DNA of 64,000 bases from Helicobacter ibis (GCF_027859255.1 NZ_JAQHXR010000002.1:310001-374000); one strand, 5' to 3'. Counted from the first letter of the stretch, positions 38,026 through 47,652 are shown. Program-made: numbers and translations. The notes: generated by a model not told the origin, from the sequence alone.

Positions 38026-39416
38026 TCTTCACTCTCTTTAAAAGAAGCCATCTCACCTCTCCTTCTTGCTATAAAAATTATTTTTACGCCACTTAATGAA
38101 AATCTTTCTCTAAAAAAATTAACTAAATATCTTTTATAGCTAAAATGTATGCTATCTGGACGATTGCTAATTAATGCTATTTGAGGGGGTTTACTTTCAA
38201 ACTGAACTGCATAATATATTTTTACTATCTTACCTCTATCGCTTGGCAATGCGTGTTTAGCAGTTGCTTCTTTTATTAAGTCATTTATCTTTGAAGTCGG
38301 GATTCTTTGAGTGAAGTTTTCATAAACTTTTAGAATCTCATTTTCTAGTTTTTGTATATGTCTTTTATTCTTTGCTGATATTGTAATAATTGGTGTATAA
38401 TCAAGAAACTTAAACCTAAACCTAAAATCCTCCATTATTTTTGCAAAATCCTTATGCACTATATCCCACTTATTAAACACAACTATAACACCAAGCTTAT
38501 ATTCATCAATAAGTCCAGCAATTTTTTCATCTAATTCCACAAAAGGCTCTGAAGCATCTAAAACCAAAATTGCAATATCAGTCCTAGATAACACTTCTCT
38601 TGTACGATTTAATGCATACTTCTCTAATCCATCTATCCTACCCCTACGACGAATCCCTGCTGTATCCACGAAATTCACCCTAGTACCATTTATCTCACCT
38701 TCTTCATCTACTGGATCTATTGTTGTTCCTGCAACATTTGACACAACTGCTCTATCTTTTTGTAATAATGCATTTAAAAGTGAGCTTTTCCCAACATTTA
38801 CTCTGCCTATTATCCCTATATTTATAACCTCATCATTAAACTTAGAATCTAAAAATTCCTCCAAGCTTTCATCATCATTATTTTCTAGCAAGTTTGCAAT
38901 TGGATTATTTTGTATTGACTCTAAAATCGCCTCTTTTAAAGCATTAATCCCTCTATTGTGCGATACAGATATAAAAAAGCACTCTTTAGCTCCAAACTCC
39001 ATAAACGACCAAGCTTCATCTTTTTCTTTATCATTATCTATTTTATTGACAACTAACAATATATTAGGATTCTTCTTTTGCAGTGAATAAAATATCTTTT
39101 TATCAATTTCATTTACACCACTTTTGCCATCTACTAGATATAGTATTAAATCAGAATCTTCCCCAGCTTGAAGTGATTTTTCGCTAACTTTTTTAAATAA
39201 AGAATCTTCTTCTAGCTTACCATCATCTAGCCCACCTGTATCAAGGAGCAAAAATTCTCTATCATTTATAGTTACGATTCCTTTTTTTACATCTCTAGTA
39301 GTTCCTGATACTTCAGAAGTAATAGCAATTCTTGCTTTAGATAATCTATTAAAAAGAGAGCTCTTACCAGCATTTGGTAGCCCAATTATCGCAATTTGTG
39401 CATAAAATTTATCCAT
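38022..39416 (-). CDS. der: Ribosome-associated GTPase Der (EngA)
   Basis: Der has two tandem GTPase domains and helps assemble the 50S subunit. I chose the ATG at 39416 (464 residues, MDKFYAQIAIIGLPNAGKSS). A longer frame starting at 39515 would run into the divergent EamA gene. First G domain: GLPNAGKSSLFN, DTGGL, NKID. Second: GRVNVGKSSLLNA, DTAGIRRRG, NKWD. A KH-like domain closes the protein. Length agrees with other Helicobacter Der. Confidence 0.95.
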   Translation of the reverse strand: MDKFYAQIAIIGLPNAGKSSLFNRLSKARIAITSEVSGTTRDVKKGIVTINDREFLLLDTGGLDDGKLEEDSLFKKVSEKSLQAGEDSDLILYLVDGKSGVNEIDKKIFYSLQKKNPNILLVVNKIDNDKEKDEAWSFMEFGAKECFFISVSHNRGINALKEAILESIQNNPIANLLENNDDESLEEFLDSKFNDEVINIGIIGRVNVGKSSLLNALLQKDRAVVSNVAGTTIDPVDEEGEINGTRVNFVDTAGIRRRGRIDGLEKYALNRTREVLSRTDIAILVLDASEPFVELDEKIAGLIDEYKLGVIVVFNKWDIVHKDFAKIMEDFRFRFKFLDYTPIITISAKNKRHIQKLENEILKVYENFTQRIPTSKINDLIKEATAKHALPSDRGKIVKIYYAVQFESKPPQIALISNRPDSIHFSYKRYLVNFFRERFSLSGVKIIFIARRRGEMASFKESED

Positions 39417-39513
39417 ATTCCACCATGAAAATAAAATCTCAAATTCTACTAAGAAGTTAGCTAAGTTGTCAAACATTTGTAGTATGATTTTAAAAACAAA
39501 AAGCAAGATAAAC

Positions 39514-40386
39514 ATGGAAAAAATAGCGGTAAGATCAATATTAATTGCATCAATACTATTTACAATTATGGGAATGATAGTAAAAGAACTAAGCTACAAT
39601 ATCCCTGTAATTGAAGTAGCATTTGCTAGGAATCTATTTGGTCTTATTTGGCTAGGTGTAGCACTGCTAATTAAACCACCCAAGCAAAAAGGAGGCAAAC
39701 TTCTAGTTCTTATCTTTCGTGGAATAGTTGGTGGGAGTGCAATGATGGCATACTTTTATAATATGTCTGTAATGCCACTTGGAAGTGCTTATGCGTTTTC
39801 TTATACCTCTCCTATATTTCTTGCATTTTTAAGTATGATTTTAATTCATCAAAAGGTATCACTAAAGACTTGGGTTGCTATTTTTCTAGGCTTTAGCGGT
39901 ATTTTGCTTATAAGCAATCCACAAGAGATAGAATTTACATTTTGGAATCTCACCATAGGGCTTTATAGTGGAATTGGAGCGGCACTTGCATATCTATCAG
40001 TAGCTGAACTAGCCAAGTATTACGATGGAAGGGTAATTATTCTATCTTTAATGTTATTTGGCTCAATACTGCCTCTAATAGCTCAACTAATACCATATTC
40101 TACATATCCTATTGCACTATTTGAGCCATTTGTAATGCCAAACTTAAATGAATTTTTATTATTTTTAGCACTTGGCGTTGTATCAACTTATGCACAAATA
40201 TATATGACAAAGGCATATATGCTAGGAGACCCACCAATAATAGGGGCTATAAGTTATATAACTATATTTTTTGCAACATTTGCAGGAGTAATCTTGGGAG
40301 ATAAAATTCCTCATTTCTTTGAAATTATTGGTATGGGACTTATTGTATGTGGAGGAATCTTAGCGGTATTTTCCAAGGTTAAATAA
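39514..40386 (+). CDS. EamA/DMT-family transporter
   Basis: A 290-residue inner-membrane protein with about ten helices in two EamA halves. It begins MEKIAVRSILIASILFTIMG and has LIFRGIVGGSAMMAYFYNM in the first repeat and GDKIPHFFEIIGMGLIV in the second. DMT members export metabolites such as amino acids or nucleotide precursors, and the substrate here is unknown. I chose the ATG at 39514 over a start at 39466 because the latter's extra residues are not membrane-like. It ends exactly where the macB-type permease gene ends on the opposite strand. Confidence 0.85.
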   Translation: MEKIAVRSILIASILFTIMGMIVKELSYNIPVIEVAFARNLFGLIWLGVALLIKPPKQKGGKLLVLIFRGIVGGSAMMAYFYNMSVMPLGSAYAFSYTSPIFLAFLSMILIHQKVSLKTWVAIFLGFSGILLISNPQEIEFTFWNLTIGLYSGIGAALAYLSVAELAKYYDGRVIILSLMLFGSILPLIAQLIPYSTYPIALFEPFVMPNLNEFLLFLALGVVSTYAQIYMTKAYMLGDPPIIGAISYITIFFATFAGVILGDKIPHFFEIIGMGLIVCGGILAVFSKVK

Positions 40387-41601
40387 CTACTCATGCCTTA
40401 GTGCTTCAATTGGATTAAGCCTTGATGCTCTCCTAGCAGGTAAATATCCAAAAATAATGCCAATAAATGCAGAAAACAAAAATGCAATTAACGCTATTAT
40501 ATAATCAAACAAAAATGGTATATCTAAAATACTAGTAATAGCTAAAGAGCCAAAAAACGCCAATACTATACCTATAACACCACCAAGGGAACTAAGCGTA
40601 ATTGCTTCTATTAAAAACTGCAGTAACACCTCACTTTGCAATGCACCAATAGCAAGTCTAGTGCCTATTTCTTTCGTCCTCTCAGTAATTGATACAAGCA
40701 TAATATTCATAATGCCAATCCCACCAACAATCAAACTAACTCCAGCAATAGCACTTAAAAAAAGTGTAAGATTCGATGTTGTACTTTTCATCATTTCTAT
40801 TATTTGCTTTGTATCCATTATCTCAAAGTCATTCTTCTGTCCTTCTCTTATTTTTCTTATTTCTTGCAAGATTCTTGTAGCCTCTTGCGTAGCTAGACTT
40901 GAATCTACATTATCCTGCAAAGAAATCATTAGTCTATCTATATTATATAAAGAATCGCTCTTTAAAATACTTCTATGAAATGTCTTAAGTGGCAATAGCA
41001 CAATATCATCTTGATCATTGCCCATAGCACCCTGACCCTTGCTTTCTAACACACCTACAACCTCACATACTATATTACTAAGCCTTATTTTTGAGCCTAC
41101 ACTTACATTATCGCCAAATAGATTCTTAGACACACTTCCACCAATAATACACACATTACTACCTGCCCTATAATCCTCCCTATTAAAGGATCTACCATAT
41201 TGTAAATCCCAATTTGTTGCTACAAAATAATCATTATTAATTCCATGAATCTGCGTTTGTGTATTGTTTTTTTGGAATTGCACCAAAACACTGCTTGTGC
41301 TAATTGGTGCTACTGCTTTTACCAAGCTTCCCATTTGTAGCTTTAGTGAGTTTGCATCTTCTAGCATAAACTTTTTTCTCACACCTTTACCAGGACTTTG
41401 ATCTCTTCCGGGAAACACAAGCAATAAATTGCTACCCAAACTACTCATTTGACTTGTTATAACTTGTGTTGTCCCATTACCTAAAGTTATCATAATAATA
41501 ACTGCACCGACACCAATAATAACCCCAAGCATAGTCAAAATAGCTCTTAGAAAGTTTCTTTTAATCTGTCTGAATGCTAAAAAAAATGCATTTAAAATCA
41601 T
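40387..41601 (-). CDS. MacB-type ABC transporter permease
   Basis: A 404-residue inner-membrane permease equal to the MacB membrane half. It opens ILNAFFLAFRQIKRNFLRAILT, a large periplasmic domain follows TM1, and three helices of the FtsX domain lie at the C-terminus (LFLSAIAGVSLIVGGIGIMNIMLVS at about 275-300; ERTKEIGTRLAIGA). In E. coli the ATPase is fused, while here it is a separate gene immediately upstream, overlapping by 4 nt. With the HlyD-type and TolC-type genes it forms a complete tripartite exporter of macrolides, peptides, haem precursors or siderophores. Confidence 0.88.
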   Translation of the reverse strand: MILNAFFLAFRQIKRNFLRAILTMLGVIIGVGAVIIMITLGNGTTQVITSQMSSLGSNLLLVFPGRDQSPGKGVRKKFMLEDANSLKLQMGSLVKAVAPISTSSVLVQFQKNNTQTQIHGINNDYFVATNWDLQYGRSFNREDYRAGSNVCIIGGSVSKNLFGDNVSVGSKIRLSNIVCEVVGVLESKGQGAMGNDQDDIVLLPLKTFHRSILKSDSLYNIDRLMISLQDNVDSSLATQEATRILQEIRKIREGQKNDFEIMDTKQIIEMMKSTTSNLTLFLSAIAGVSLIVGGIGIMNIMLVSITERTKEIGTRLAIGALQSEVLLQFLIEAITLSSLGGVIGIVLAFFGSLAITSILDIPFLFDYIIALIAFLFSAFIGIIFGYLPARRASRLNPIEALRHE

Positions 41602-42287
41602 GAATCTTCCTTAGTGTCTGACTTCTTCTTGCCATCTAAAAACACAATTTCTCTACTCGCATACTTTGCCATATCACTCTCATGGGTAACCATTAAAATA
41701 GTAATCTTAGAATCCTTATTTAGATTCTGCAATATCTCCATTATCTCTACACTTCTTTTAGTGTCTAAATTACCAGTTGGTTCATCTGCAAGTAAAAATA
41801 ATGGCTTTGATGCAATAGCTCTTGCAATAGCTACTCTTTGTTGCTGTCCTCCACTTAGCTCATTTGAACTATGATTGCACCACTTATCTAATCCAACTAA
41901 CTCTAGCGCTTCCATAGAGATTCTTAGCCTCTCTTTTTTTGGAACCTGTCTATACAATAAAGGAAGCTCGACATTTTCTAGTGCAGTGGTTCTAGGAAGT
42001 AGATTGAATCCTTGAAAGATAAACCCTATATAATGTCGCCTAAGAAGTGCTTTTTGTTTGATATTTAACTCACTTACATTCACACCACAAAAATCATACA
42101 CACCACTACTTGGACTATCAAGGCAACCTAGTATATTTGCTATTGTTGATTTGCCACTTCCACTAGGCCCCATTAATGCAACAAACTCACCCGCTTCAAT
42201 GTCCAAACTAACACCTTTTAGTGCTTCAAATACATTTGTGCCTTTTCCATATCTTTTATGAATATTACTTAGCTTTATAAGACTCAT
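41598..42287 (-). CDS. MacB-type ABC transporter ATPase
   Basis: A 229-residue ATPase that powers the MacB-type permease. The ATG at 42287 shares a base with the TGA of the upstream gene, and I prefer it to a TTG 3 nt earlier. It contains Walker A GPSGSGKSTIAN, the Q-loop FIFQGFNLLPRTTALENVELP (residues about 88-108, the LolD/MacB form), LSGGQQQRVAIARAIA, Walker B LLADEPTGNLD and H-loop MVTHESDMA. This matches the MacB/LolD group rather than general import ATPases. Confidence 0.92.
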   Translation of the reverse strand: MSLIKLSNIHKRYGKGTNVFEALKGVSLDIEAGEFVALMGPSGSGKSTIANILGCLDSPSSGVYDFCGVNVSELNIKQKALLRRHYIGFIFQGFNLLPRTTALENVELPLLYRQVPKKERLRISMEALELVGLDKWCNHSSNELSGGQQQRVAIARAIASKPLFLLADEPTGNLDTKRSVEIMEILQNLNKDSKITILMVTHESDMAKYASREIVFLDGKKKSDTKEDS

Positions 42288-43549
42288 CAATTCTGTCCAA
42301 TAATAACTTTCATGCCAGTTTTTAACTCACTACTTCTTACTTCTGTGTATTCTCCATTGCTTATACCTACTTCTACTTCTATTTCCTTTGGAACTTTATT
42401 TTCAAGAATCCAAATTGAATTATTTGCTACTTGTTTTATTGATTTTACTCTTGTCTTTGGACGGCTAAAAAGGCTGAAACTTGGTTTTTGCTTTGAATCT
42501 ATGCTTATCTTTGGAACAAAATATAAAGCACTAGATGGAACTAATAGTGCATCTTTTACACTTGCTACTTCAATATCTGCGGTTGCACTCATTCCCGGAC
42601 GTAACAATAACTCGCTATTATCAACATAGATTCTTGCTTCATAGCTTACTATATTATTTGTACTTGTAGTTTGGCTTGAGGTAGAATTAGTATTTGATGA
42701 ACCAAAATTTACCCTATCTACTACAGCACTAAATGTTTTATTAGGATATGAATCTACACCAAATAAAACTTTCTGACCTTCTTTTACTTTACCAATATCA
42801 GCCTCACTAATGCTAGCATTTAGCTCCATTTCCTCTAAACTTTCTGCAACAATAAAAAACTCCGGCGCTTGAAAAGATGCTGCAACACTTTGCCCAACTT
42901 CAATAGAACGACTTAAAACAATACCATCAATTGGGGTTGTGATTTTAGAGTTTCGTAAATCAACTTGAGTAGAAGCAATTGCTGTTTCTATCTCTTTTAT
43001 GTTTGCTTTTTTAATCTCAACATCACTTATGGCTAAATTATACTCACTCCTTACACTCTCTAACTCCAAAATAGAAGGTGTTTTACCTCCTGTTTTTTCA
43101 TATAAATTCTTATATTGTTTATATTTCCACTCTTTTTCACTTAGACTAACTTCTGCACTCTTTAGTTGTGCTTTTGCACTACCTAGTTGTGCTTGATATT
43201 TATATAAATTTTGTTCAATACTCTCACTATCTATTCTTGCTAGAATCTGCCCCTTTTTTACTCTATCATTTACATCTACTAACACTTCTAATACAATCCC
43301 TGATATAACAGAACCAATTGCTACTTCATTTGTTGGAGATAAAGAACCATTTGCAGAAATTGTGCTTTTTATATCGCCTATCGTAACTTCTCTAGTTATA
43401 TAATTAATCTCTGGTGCTTTTGTGTTTATATAGTATAAAATTCCGAATACGGCACAGATAATACAAATAATAGAACCATAAATTAGTATTATCTTTTTGT
43501 AGTTTTTCTTTGGATTTATATTTTTTAATATATCTTTAGTTTCAATCAT
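42287..43549 (-). CDS. MacA-like periplasmic adaptor (HlyD/RND-type membrane fusion protein)
   Basis: A 420-residue adaptor bridging the MacB-type permease and the outer-membrane channel. There is an N-terminal membrane anchor (about 22-43), a lipoyl half-motif (SGIVLEVLVDVNDRVKKGQILA), an alpha-hairpin with heptads (about 110-200), and a second lipoyl half (ITTPIDGIVLSRSIEVGQSV). The beta-barrel ends in LRPGMSATADIEVASV and a C-terminal domain TGMKVIIGQ. It overlaps the TolC-like gene by 1 nt and the ATPase gene by 1 nt. Confidence 0.9.
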   Translation of the reverse strand: MIETKDILKNINPKKNYKKIILIYGSIICIICAVFGILYYINTKAPEINYITREVTIGDIKSTISANGSLSPTNEVAIGSVISGIVLEVLVDVNDRVKKGQILARIDSESIEQNLYKYQAQLGSAKAQLKSAEVSLSEKEWKYKQYKNLYEKTGGKTPSILELESVRSEYNLAISDVEIKKANIKEIETAIASTQVDLRNSKITTPIDGIVLSRSIEVGQSVAASFQAPEFFIVAESLEEMELNASISEADIGKVKEGQKVLFGVDSYPNKTFSAVVDRVNFGSSNTNSTSSQTTSTNNIVSYEARIYVDNSELLLRPGMSATADIEVASVKDALLVPSSALYFVPKISIDSKQKPSFSLFSRPKTRVKSIKQVANNSIWILENKVPKEIEVEVGISNGEYTEVRSSELKTGMKVIIGQN

Positions 43550-44919
43550 TATTGTCCCTCAATATATAAATTCCCACCAAATGCCTTAAAAAGCATAATC
43601 AAAGATTGACTTTGTGCATTTAAAGAAGAATACAAATTTTTCTTAGAATTATTTAATGATGCGTTATTTTCTCTTAATTCAAGCTCATCAATTAACCCTA
43701 TACTTCTTCTATTTGTAGCAAACATAAAATAATCTTGTGCATTTTTAAATCTTAGATAATTGTTTTTAGTTTGTATTTGAGTATTTTTGATATTAAAAAG
43801 AGAATTTTCAATTTCAAAAAATGCATTATTTAATGAATCTTGTAATGACAAATAATTTTCTTTTAAAAGCTCATTTTGCAAAAAATAATTCTGCGTTAAT
43901 TGTGTCCTATTAAAAATAGGAGCACTAATTGAACTTGCTATACTCCATGCTATATTGCTATTATTTTGCAATACTTCACTTACATTACCGCTAATTGAAA
44001 TTATCGGAAAGAGAGATGAGTAAGCCTCACTTTTATTGTAAATTTGAGAATACAAAGAATAAATATTTGCTCTTATATCTGGGCGAGATAATATTGCATT
44101 CGCTGGAATCTTCTCAAAAGAAAATAAAAAATCATCCTTATAGCTAAAAGAAGGACTTAAAACAAAAGGAAGGGATTTTAGATCAAGCAAAATAAGTAAA
44201 GCATTTTTACTCTCTTCAAACTGCTTTTTTAGAATCTCTAGCGTATTTTGCTCATTTGTTAATAAATCCTGCTTTGTAAAAAGCTCTGTGCTATCTAACA
44301 AACCATTTTCAACTTTTAGCCTAGTTAGCTCTAAGAGCTCTGCATAATGAGTAATGTTTTCTTTTGTTAATGATATATTTAAATTATATTCTTGCAAATT
44401 AAAATATAAGCTAGTTACATCAGATAACAAGGTTATTTGCGTAGCCCTAAAATCTTCCATACTCTTTTTATATAGAGATTCTTTTGAATTTTTAGCATTA
44501 GTATTTTTACCAAAAACATCTATCTCCCAAGATAGATTGCCTAAAGCTTGTGTTTGAAAGCCACTTCCTTTGCTTTTTGAACCACCAAAAGAAGCACTAT
44601 CCTTAGGGAAAAACTCACTAAATGCGACCTTTAATGCACTTTCTGCTTGCAAGATTCTACTTTGCATAATTTGCAAATTTATATTTTTAAGAAGTGCTAT
44701 ATCATATAGATTCCTTAAATTCTCATCTTCAAATAGATAATATAGCTGAATCTCTGGACTAAGAACCTTGGTGTCTTTTGAAGTTTGTATTAGAGATTCA
44801 TTATTAAAGCTTGTTGGTATATTCTTTGATAACTCACTATTGCTAGGGATAGTAACACAAGCACTAAGAAAAAATACAGCAAATAAAACAAAAAATCTTA
44901 AAAATACATTCAAGCTCAT
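43549..44919 (-). CDS. TolC/NodT-family outer-membrane efflux lipoprotein
   Basis: A 456-residue outer-membrane factor. It has a lipoprotein signal, FFVLFAVFFLSACVT, with lipobox Cys near 21, followed by two OEP repeats. Diagnostic features are ALLKNINLQIMQSRILQAE in the first repeat, LSRPDIRANIYSLYSQ in the second, and a Gly-rich N-terminal segment (FGGSKSKGSG). NodT-type members are acylated, as here. Its ATG overlaps the stop of the 74-residue gene by 4 nt, which joins the exporter to the ATPase half of the operon. Confidence 0.88.
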   Translation of the reverse strand: MSLNVFLRFFVLFAVFFLSACVTIPSNSELSKNIPTSFNNESLIQTSKDTKVLSPEIQLYYLFEDENLRNLYDIALLKNINLQIMQSRILQAESALKVAFSEFFPKDSASFGGSKSKGSGFQTQALGNLSWEIDVFGKNTNAKNSKESLYKKSMEDFRATQITLLSDVTSLYFNLQEYNLNISLTKENITHYAELLELTRLKVENGLLDSTELFTKQDLLTNEQNTLEILKKQFEESKNALLILLDLKSLPFVLSPSFSYKDDFLFSFEKIPANAILSRPDIRANIYSLYSQIYNKSEAYSSLFPIISISGNVSEVLQNNSNIAWSIASSISAPIFNRTQLTQNYFLQNELLKENYLSLQDSLNNAFFEIENSLFNIKNTQIQTKNNYLRFKNAQDYFMFATNRRSIGLIDELELRENNASLNNSKKNLYSSLNAQSQSLIMLFKAFGGNLYIEGQ

Positions 44920-45140
44920 GTGCTACTTTTAATAGCTTTCTTTTCTTTTGTTTTTAGTGGCTTTTCTTTTGGATATAGCGATGAATGCCATAACGAAAAT
45001 CCAACAAGCGAGATTCCAGAAATTACATGTATGTTCTTTGCAACTTTATTTTTCAAAAATAATGCACTTCCTGCAGTTAGCACCAAACTAACACTCATGC
45101 CTATCTTTGCTATTTCCCTTTTTGTCTCTAACTTATCCAT
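44916..45140 (-). CDS. Small two-helix membrane protein
   Basis: I choose the ATG at 45140, behind GGGA, giving 74 residues; a frame from 45185 would overlap the 35-residue gene. It has two predicted membrane helices (about 12-28 and 34-53), the second containing ISLVGFSLWHSSLYPKE, then a basic tail. I do not recognise a family. It sits between the P-type ATPase half and the TolC half of the operon, with a 1-nt gap upstream and a 4-nt overlap downstream. Confidence 0.7.
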   Translation of the reverse strand: MDKLETKREIAKIGMSVSLVLTAGSALFLKNKVAKNIHVISGISLVGFSLWHSSLYPKEKPLKTKEKKAIKSST

Positions 45141-45141
45141 T

Positions 45142-45249
45142 CTATCCCTTTTTATTCTTTGATTTTTTATATTTTCTATATGCATTACTCATAGTCTTAG
45201 CAGATAATACAGCACTTAGAGTAGTTGTAATAATTAATAAAAAATTCAC
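45142..45249 (-). CDS. 35-residue predicted membrane microprotein
   Basis: A very small reading frame, GTG at 45249 to TAG at 45142, gives a hydrophobic helix (NFLLIITTTLSAVLSA) and a strongly basic tail (RKYKKSKNKKG). The GTG overlaps the TGA of the P-type ATPase gene (GTGA), and the next gene starts 1 nt after its stop. This exactly fills the gap in an otherwise gapless operon, which is the main support. Translation is not proven. Confidence 0.55.
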   Translation of the reverse strand: MNFLLIITTTLSAVLSAKTMSNAYRKYKKSKNKKG

Positions 45250-47369
45250 CTTTTTACCTTTATTCTCTGTAATGCATTTAATAAAAGTGCAATTGTAGTT
45301 CCATTGTGTGCAAATGCAGTCTGAATCGCAGTTAGCTTACCAAGTGATGCAAGTCCTAAAATAAGACTATTTACACCAACTGTTATCTTAAAACTTCTTT
45401 TGACCTTATTTAAGCACATTATTGCTAACTCTCTTGCATCAGCTACAGATTCTACATCATCTCTTAATAGAACAACATCAGCACTAGCTTTGGCAATATC
45501 TGCACCCTTACACATTCCAATACCTGTATCAGCTTTAATTAAAGCTGGTGCATCATTTATACCATCTCCTACAAATGCTACCTTTTTGCCTTCCTTCATA
45601 ATATCTTCTAAAATCTCAGCCTTTTGTGTCGGGAGAAGCTCTGCATAAAATCTATTAATTCCTAATATATCAGCTACTTCTTGTGCTTTTTGCTTTGTGT
45701 CTCCAGTTAGCATTATTATTTCTTTGACCCCACTTGCTCTAAGTCTATCTAATGCTACTTTTGCATTATCTCTTAACACATCTTTTAACAATATAACCCC
45801 TAAAAGCTCACCATCATAACCGATAAATAATGGTGTATCGCCATCTTTTAGAATCTCATTCATTCGTATGCTATGTGGTGCAAAAGGTATTTTCTCATCA
45901 TCTTCTAAGAAATGCCTACTTCCAATTATTACTTCTTTCCCACCTATTTCACTTTTTACTCCATGTGCTACTATAAATGTAACTTCATCATGGTGGATAT
46001 GCGTAAAATCCTTTGCCTTAGCTGCTTTTACTATTGCTTGGGCTACTGGATGGAAGTAATGCTCTTCAATACTTGCTGCAAGATTTAATATCTCATCACT
46101 GCTAAATTCCTGCGAAAAAGAATGTACACTAAGAACTTCTAAATCACCATTAGTAAGCGTCCCTGTCTTATCAAATATAAATACCTCACTCATTTGCAAT
46201 GCTTCTAGGCTTTTAGCACCTTTTATTATTATCCCCTCTTTTCCAGCAGATGAAATAGCAGCCTTAAATGTAACTGGTGTTGTAAGCTTTAATGCACAAG
46301 AATAATCAGCTTGTAAAACACTAGCCAACCTCATTAAATCTTTAGTAAAAACATATGATAAAGTAGCAAGTCCTAAGGTAATAGGCACTAATGAATCTGC
46401 CATTTTTGAGGCTTCTAATTCTCTTTTTGACTTTTGCACCAAAGTTTCTTCAATATAGGTTTTAATCTTTGACATTGCAGTATCTTCACCAACGCCTTCA
46501 GCCCATACTTTTATTTTGCCTTCTTGCACTATTGTGCCTGATAGAACTCTATCACCTCTATTTTTTTGACATGGAGTAGCCTCGCCTGTCATTGATATTT
46601 GATTTACTAATGCTTCACCTTCTAAAATATGTCCATCAACTAATATGGTATCTCCAGCACCAATGACAACTATATCACCAACTTTTAATTCATTGCTATC
46701 AACCTGTATTAAACTGACCTCATCATCATGTCTAGTCTCAACCCACGCTAAACCACCTGTTGGCTTTGATAGCTCCTTGATTAAATCATCACTTTTATAC
46801 ATTGTGAGCTCTTCAATATACTCTCCAAGTGCAAGCATAAAATTTGTAGAATTTGCTGTTTTGAAATCCTGCAAGTAAAGTGAAATAGCAACCGCCATAG
46901 CTTCTAGTGTGCGTGAAGTAAGTCCGCTCTCCATAGTCTCTCTAATCCCACTAAACAAAAGTGGGAAACAAGCAATAAGCGAAAACCCCATTTGTGTTGG
47001 CTTATTATTAACAATAGATGAAGAAATGAGTGCAGTTCCTGCTCTAACAACCTCTGCACTACTTGGAATCTCATCTCTTAGGGCAATGTAACTTTCTTCA
47101 TTATGTTTATTGGAAATAGTAATCTGCTTTGAAAGCACCTTGTAGATTCTATTTTGAATCTCTAATAAATCACCAGAATATTCGACAATAATATTATTCA
47201 AAATAGAATTAACCCTAACGCTATATATCCCTTCTATCTTGTCTAGCTCAACTCTTAATTGCAATGGATTTACCTTAAAGCCATTAAGAGTTACATACTT
47301 GAATCTAGCCCTAGACTTTGTGCTATGGATTATGCTTAATAGTAAAGCATGTTCGTTATTTTTATACAA
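45246..47369 (-). CDS. P1B-type metal ATPase, ferrosome FezB-like
   Basis: A 707-residue P-type ATPase. It has actuator TGEA (261-264), phosphorylation site DKTGTLTNG with Asp near 400, an HP motif (440-441) and hinge GDGINDAP (601-608). It lacks N-terminal CxxC and the CPC, SPC or CPH membrane motifs of Cu, Co and Zn pumps; the membrane site reads DYSCALKLTTP (about 355-365). The N-terminus is a degenerate HMA-like fold with IIHSTKSRARFK, like the protein at 48805-49158. From memory, this places it with the P1B-6 group that includes FezB, required for ferrosomes. The start is TTG behind AGGA. Iron is the likely substrate (inferred). Confidence 0.82.
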   Translation of the reverse strand: MYKNNEHALLLSIIHSTKSRARFKYVTLNGFKVNPLQLRVELDKIEGIYSVRVNSILNNIIVEYSGDLLEIQNRIYKVLSKQITISNKHNEESYIALRDEIPSSAEVVRAGTALISSSIVNNKPTQMGFSLIACFPLLFSGIRETMESGLTSRTLEAMAVAISLYLQDFKTANSTNFMLALGEYIEELTMYKSDDLIKELSKPTGGLAWVETRHDDEVSLIQVDSNELKVGDIVVIGAGDTILVDGHILEGEALVNQISMTGEATPCQKNRGDRVLSGTIVQEGKIKVWAEGVGEDTAMSKIKTYIEETLVQKSKRELEASKMADSLVPITLGLATLSYVFTKDLMRLASVLQADYSCALKLTTPVTFKAAISSAGKEGIIIKGAKSLEALQMSEVFIFDKTGTLTNGDLEVLSVHSFSQEFSSDEILNLAASIEEHYFHPVAQAIVKAAKAKDFTHIHHDEVTFIVAHGVKSEIGGKEVIIGSRHFLEDDEKIPFAPHSIRMNEILKDGDTPLFIGYDGELLGVILLKDVLRDNAKVALDRLRASGVKEIIMLTGDTKQKAQEVADILGINRFYAELLPTQKAEILEDIMKEGKKVAFVGDGINDAPALIKADTGIGMCKGADIAKASADVVLLRDDVESVADARELAIMCLNKVKRSFKITVGVNSLILGLASLGKLTAIQTAFAHNGTTIALLLNALQRIKVKR

Positions 47370-47372
47370 ATT

Positions 47373-47651
47373 TTAGTCCTGTTTTACTTCTGCTTTTGCA
47401 TCTTCATATCGTTCTTTTAGCTCTTCAATACCAGCTTCAAATAACTCACTCACCTTTGCAAATCCCTTAAAAAGTGTCCTTTGTGCATTCTCATTTGTCA
47501 AAAGAAAAGTAGCAACAGCACCTATTAGAGCACCTTTTATAAAATCTCTTTGAGAATCTTGATTGCCGAAGATTCCGCCAATGTCATTTGTTGTATTTGA
47601 ATTTTGATTATTTTTGTTTATGTATGGATTGTTTTTGTTTGGTAATGCCAT
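47373..47651 (-). CDS. Small YtxH-like membrane protein, Asn-rich N-terminus
   Basis: A 92-residue protein with an Asn-rich start (NKNNPYINKNNQNSNTTN, about 5-22) and one hydrophobic, glycine-containing helix (FIKGALIGAVATFLLT, about 37-52). A charged amphipathic C-terminal helix follows (ELFEAGIEELKERYEDAK). The layout is that of YtxH/DUF5132-type small proteins that accompany ferrosome ATPases in other phyla (recalled). It is 3 nt before the ATPase gene and 1 nt after its neighbour. Confidence 0.72.
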   Translation of the reverse strand: MALPNKNNPYINKNNQNSNTTNDIGGIFGNQDSQRDFIKGALIGAVATFLLTNENAQRTLFKGFAKVSELFEAGIEELKERYEDAKAEVKQD

Positions 47652-47652
47652 T

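Noticed and set aside
39417-39515. Longer start for der
   Set aside because: It would add a hydrophobic leader not found in Der and overlap the start of the divergent transporter gene.
40387-42287. Split MacB as a frameshift of one gene
   Set aside because: Each half has its own proper start and stop, with an ATGA overlap, and separate ATPase and permease genes are common in this family.
45246-47369. Annotation of the P-type ATPase as CopA-like copper exporter
   Set aside because: No CxxC in the N-terminal domain and no CPC in the membrane helix; the gene context is small membrane proteins rather than a copper regulator or chaperone.
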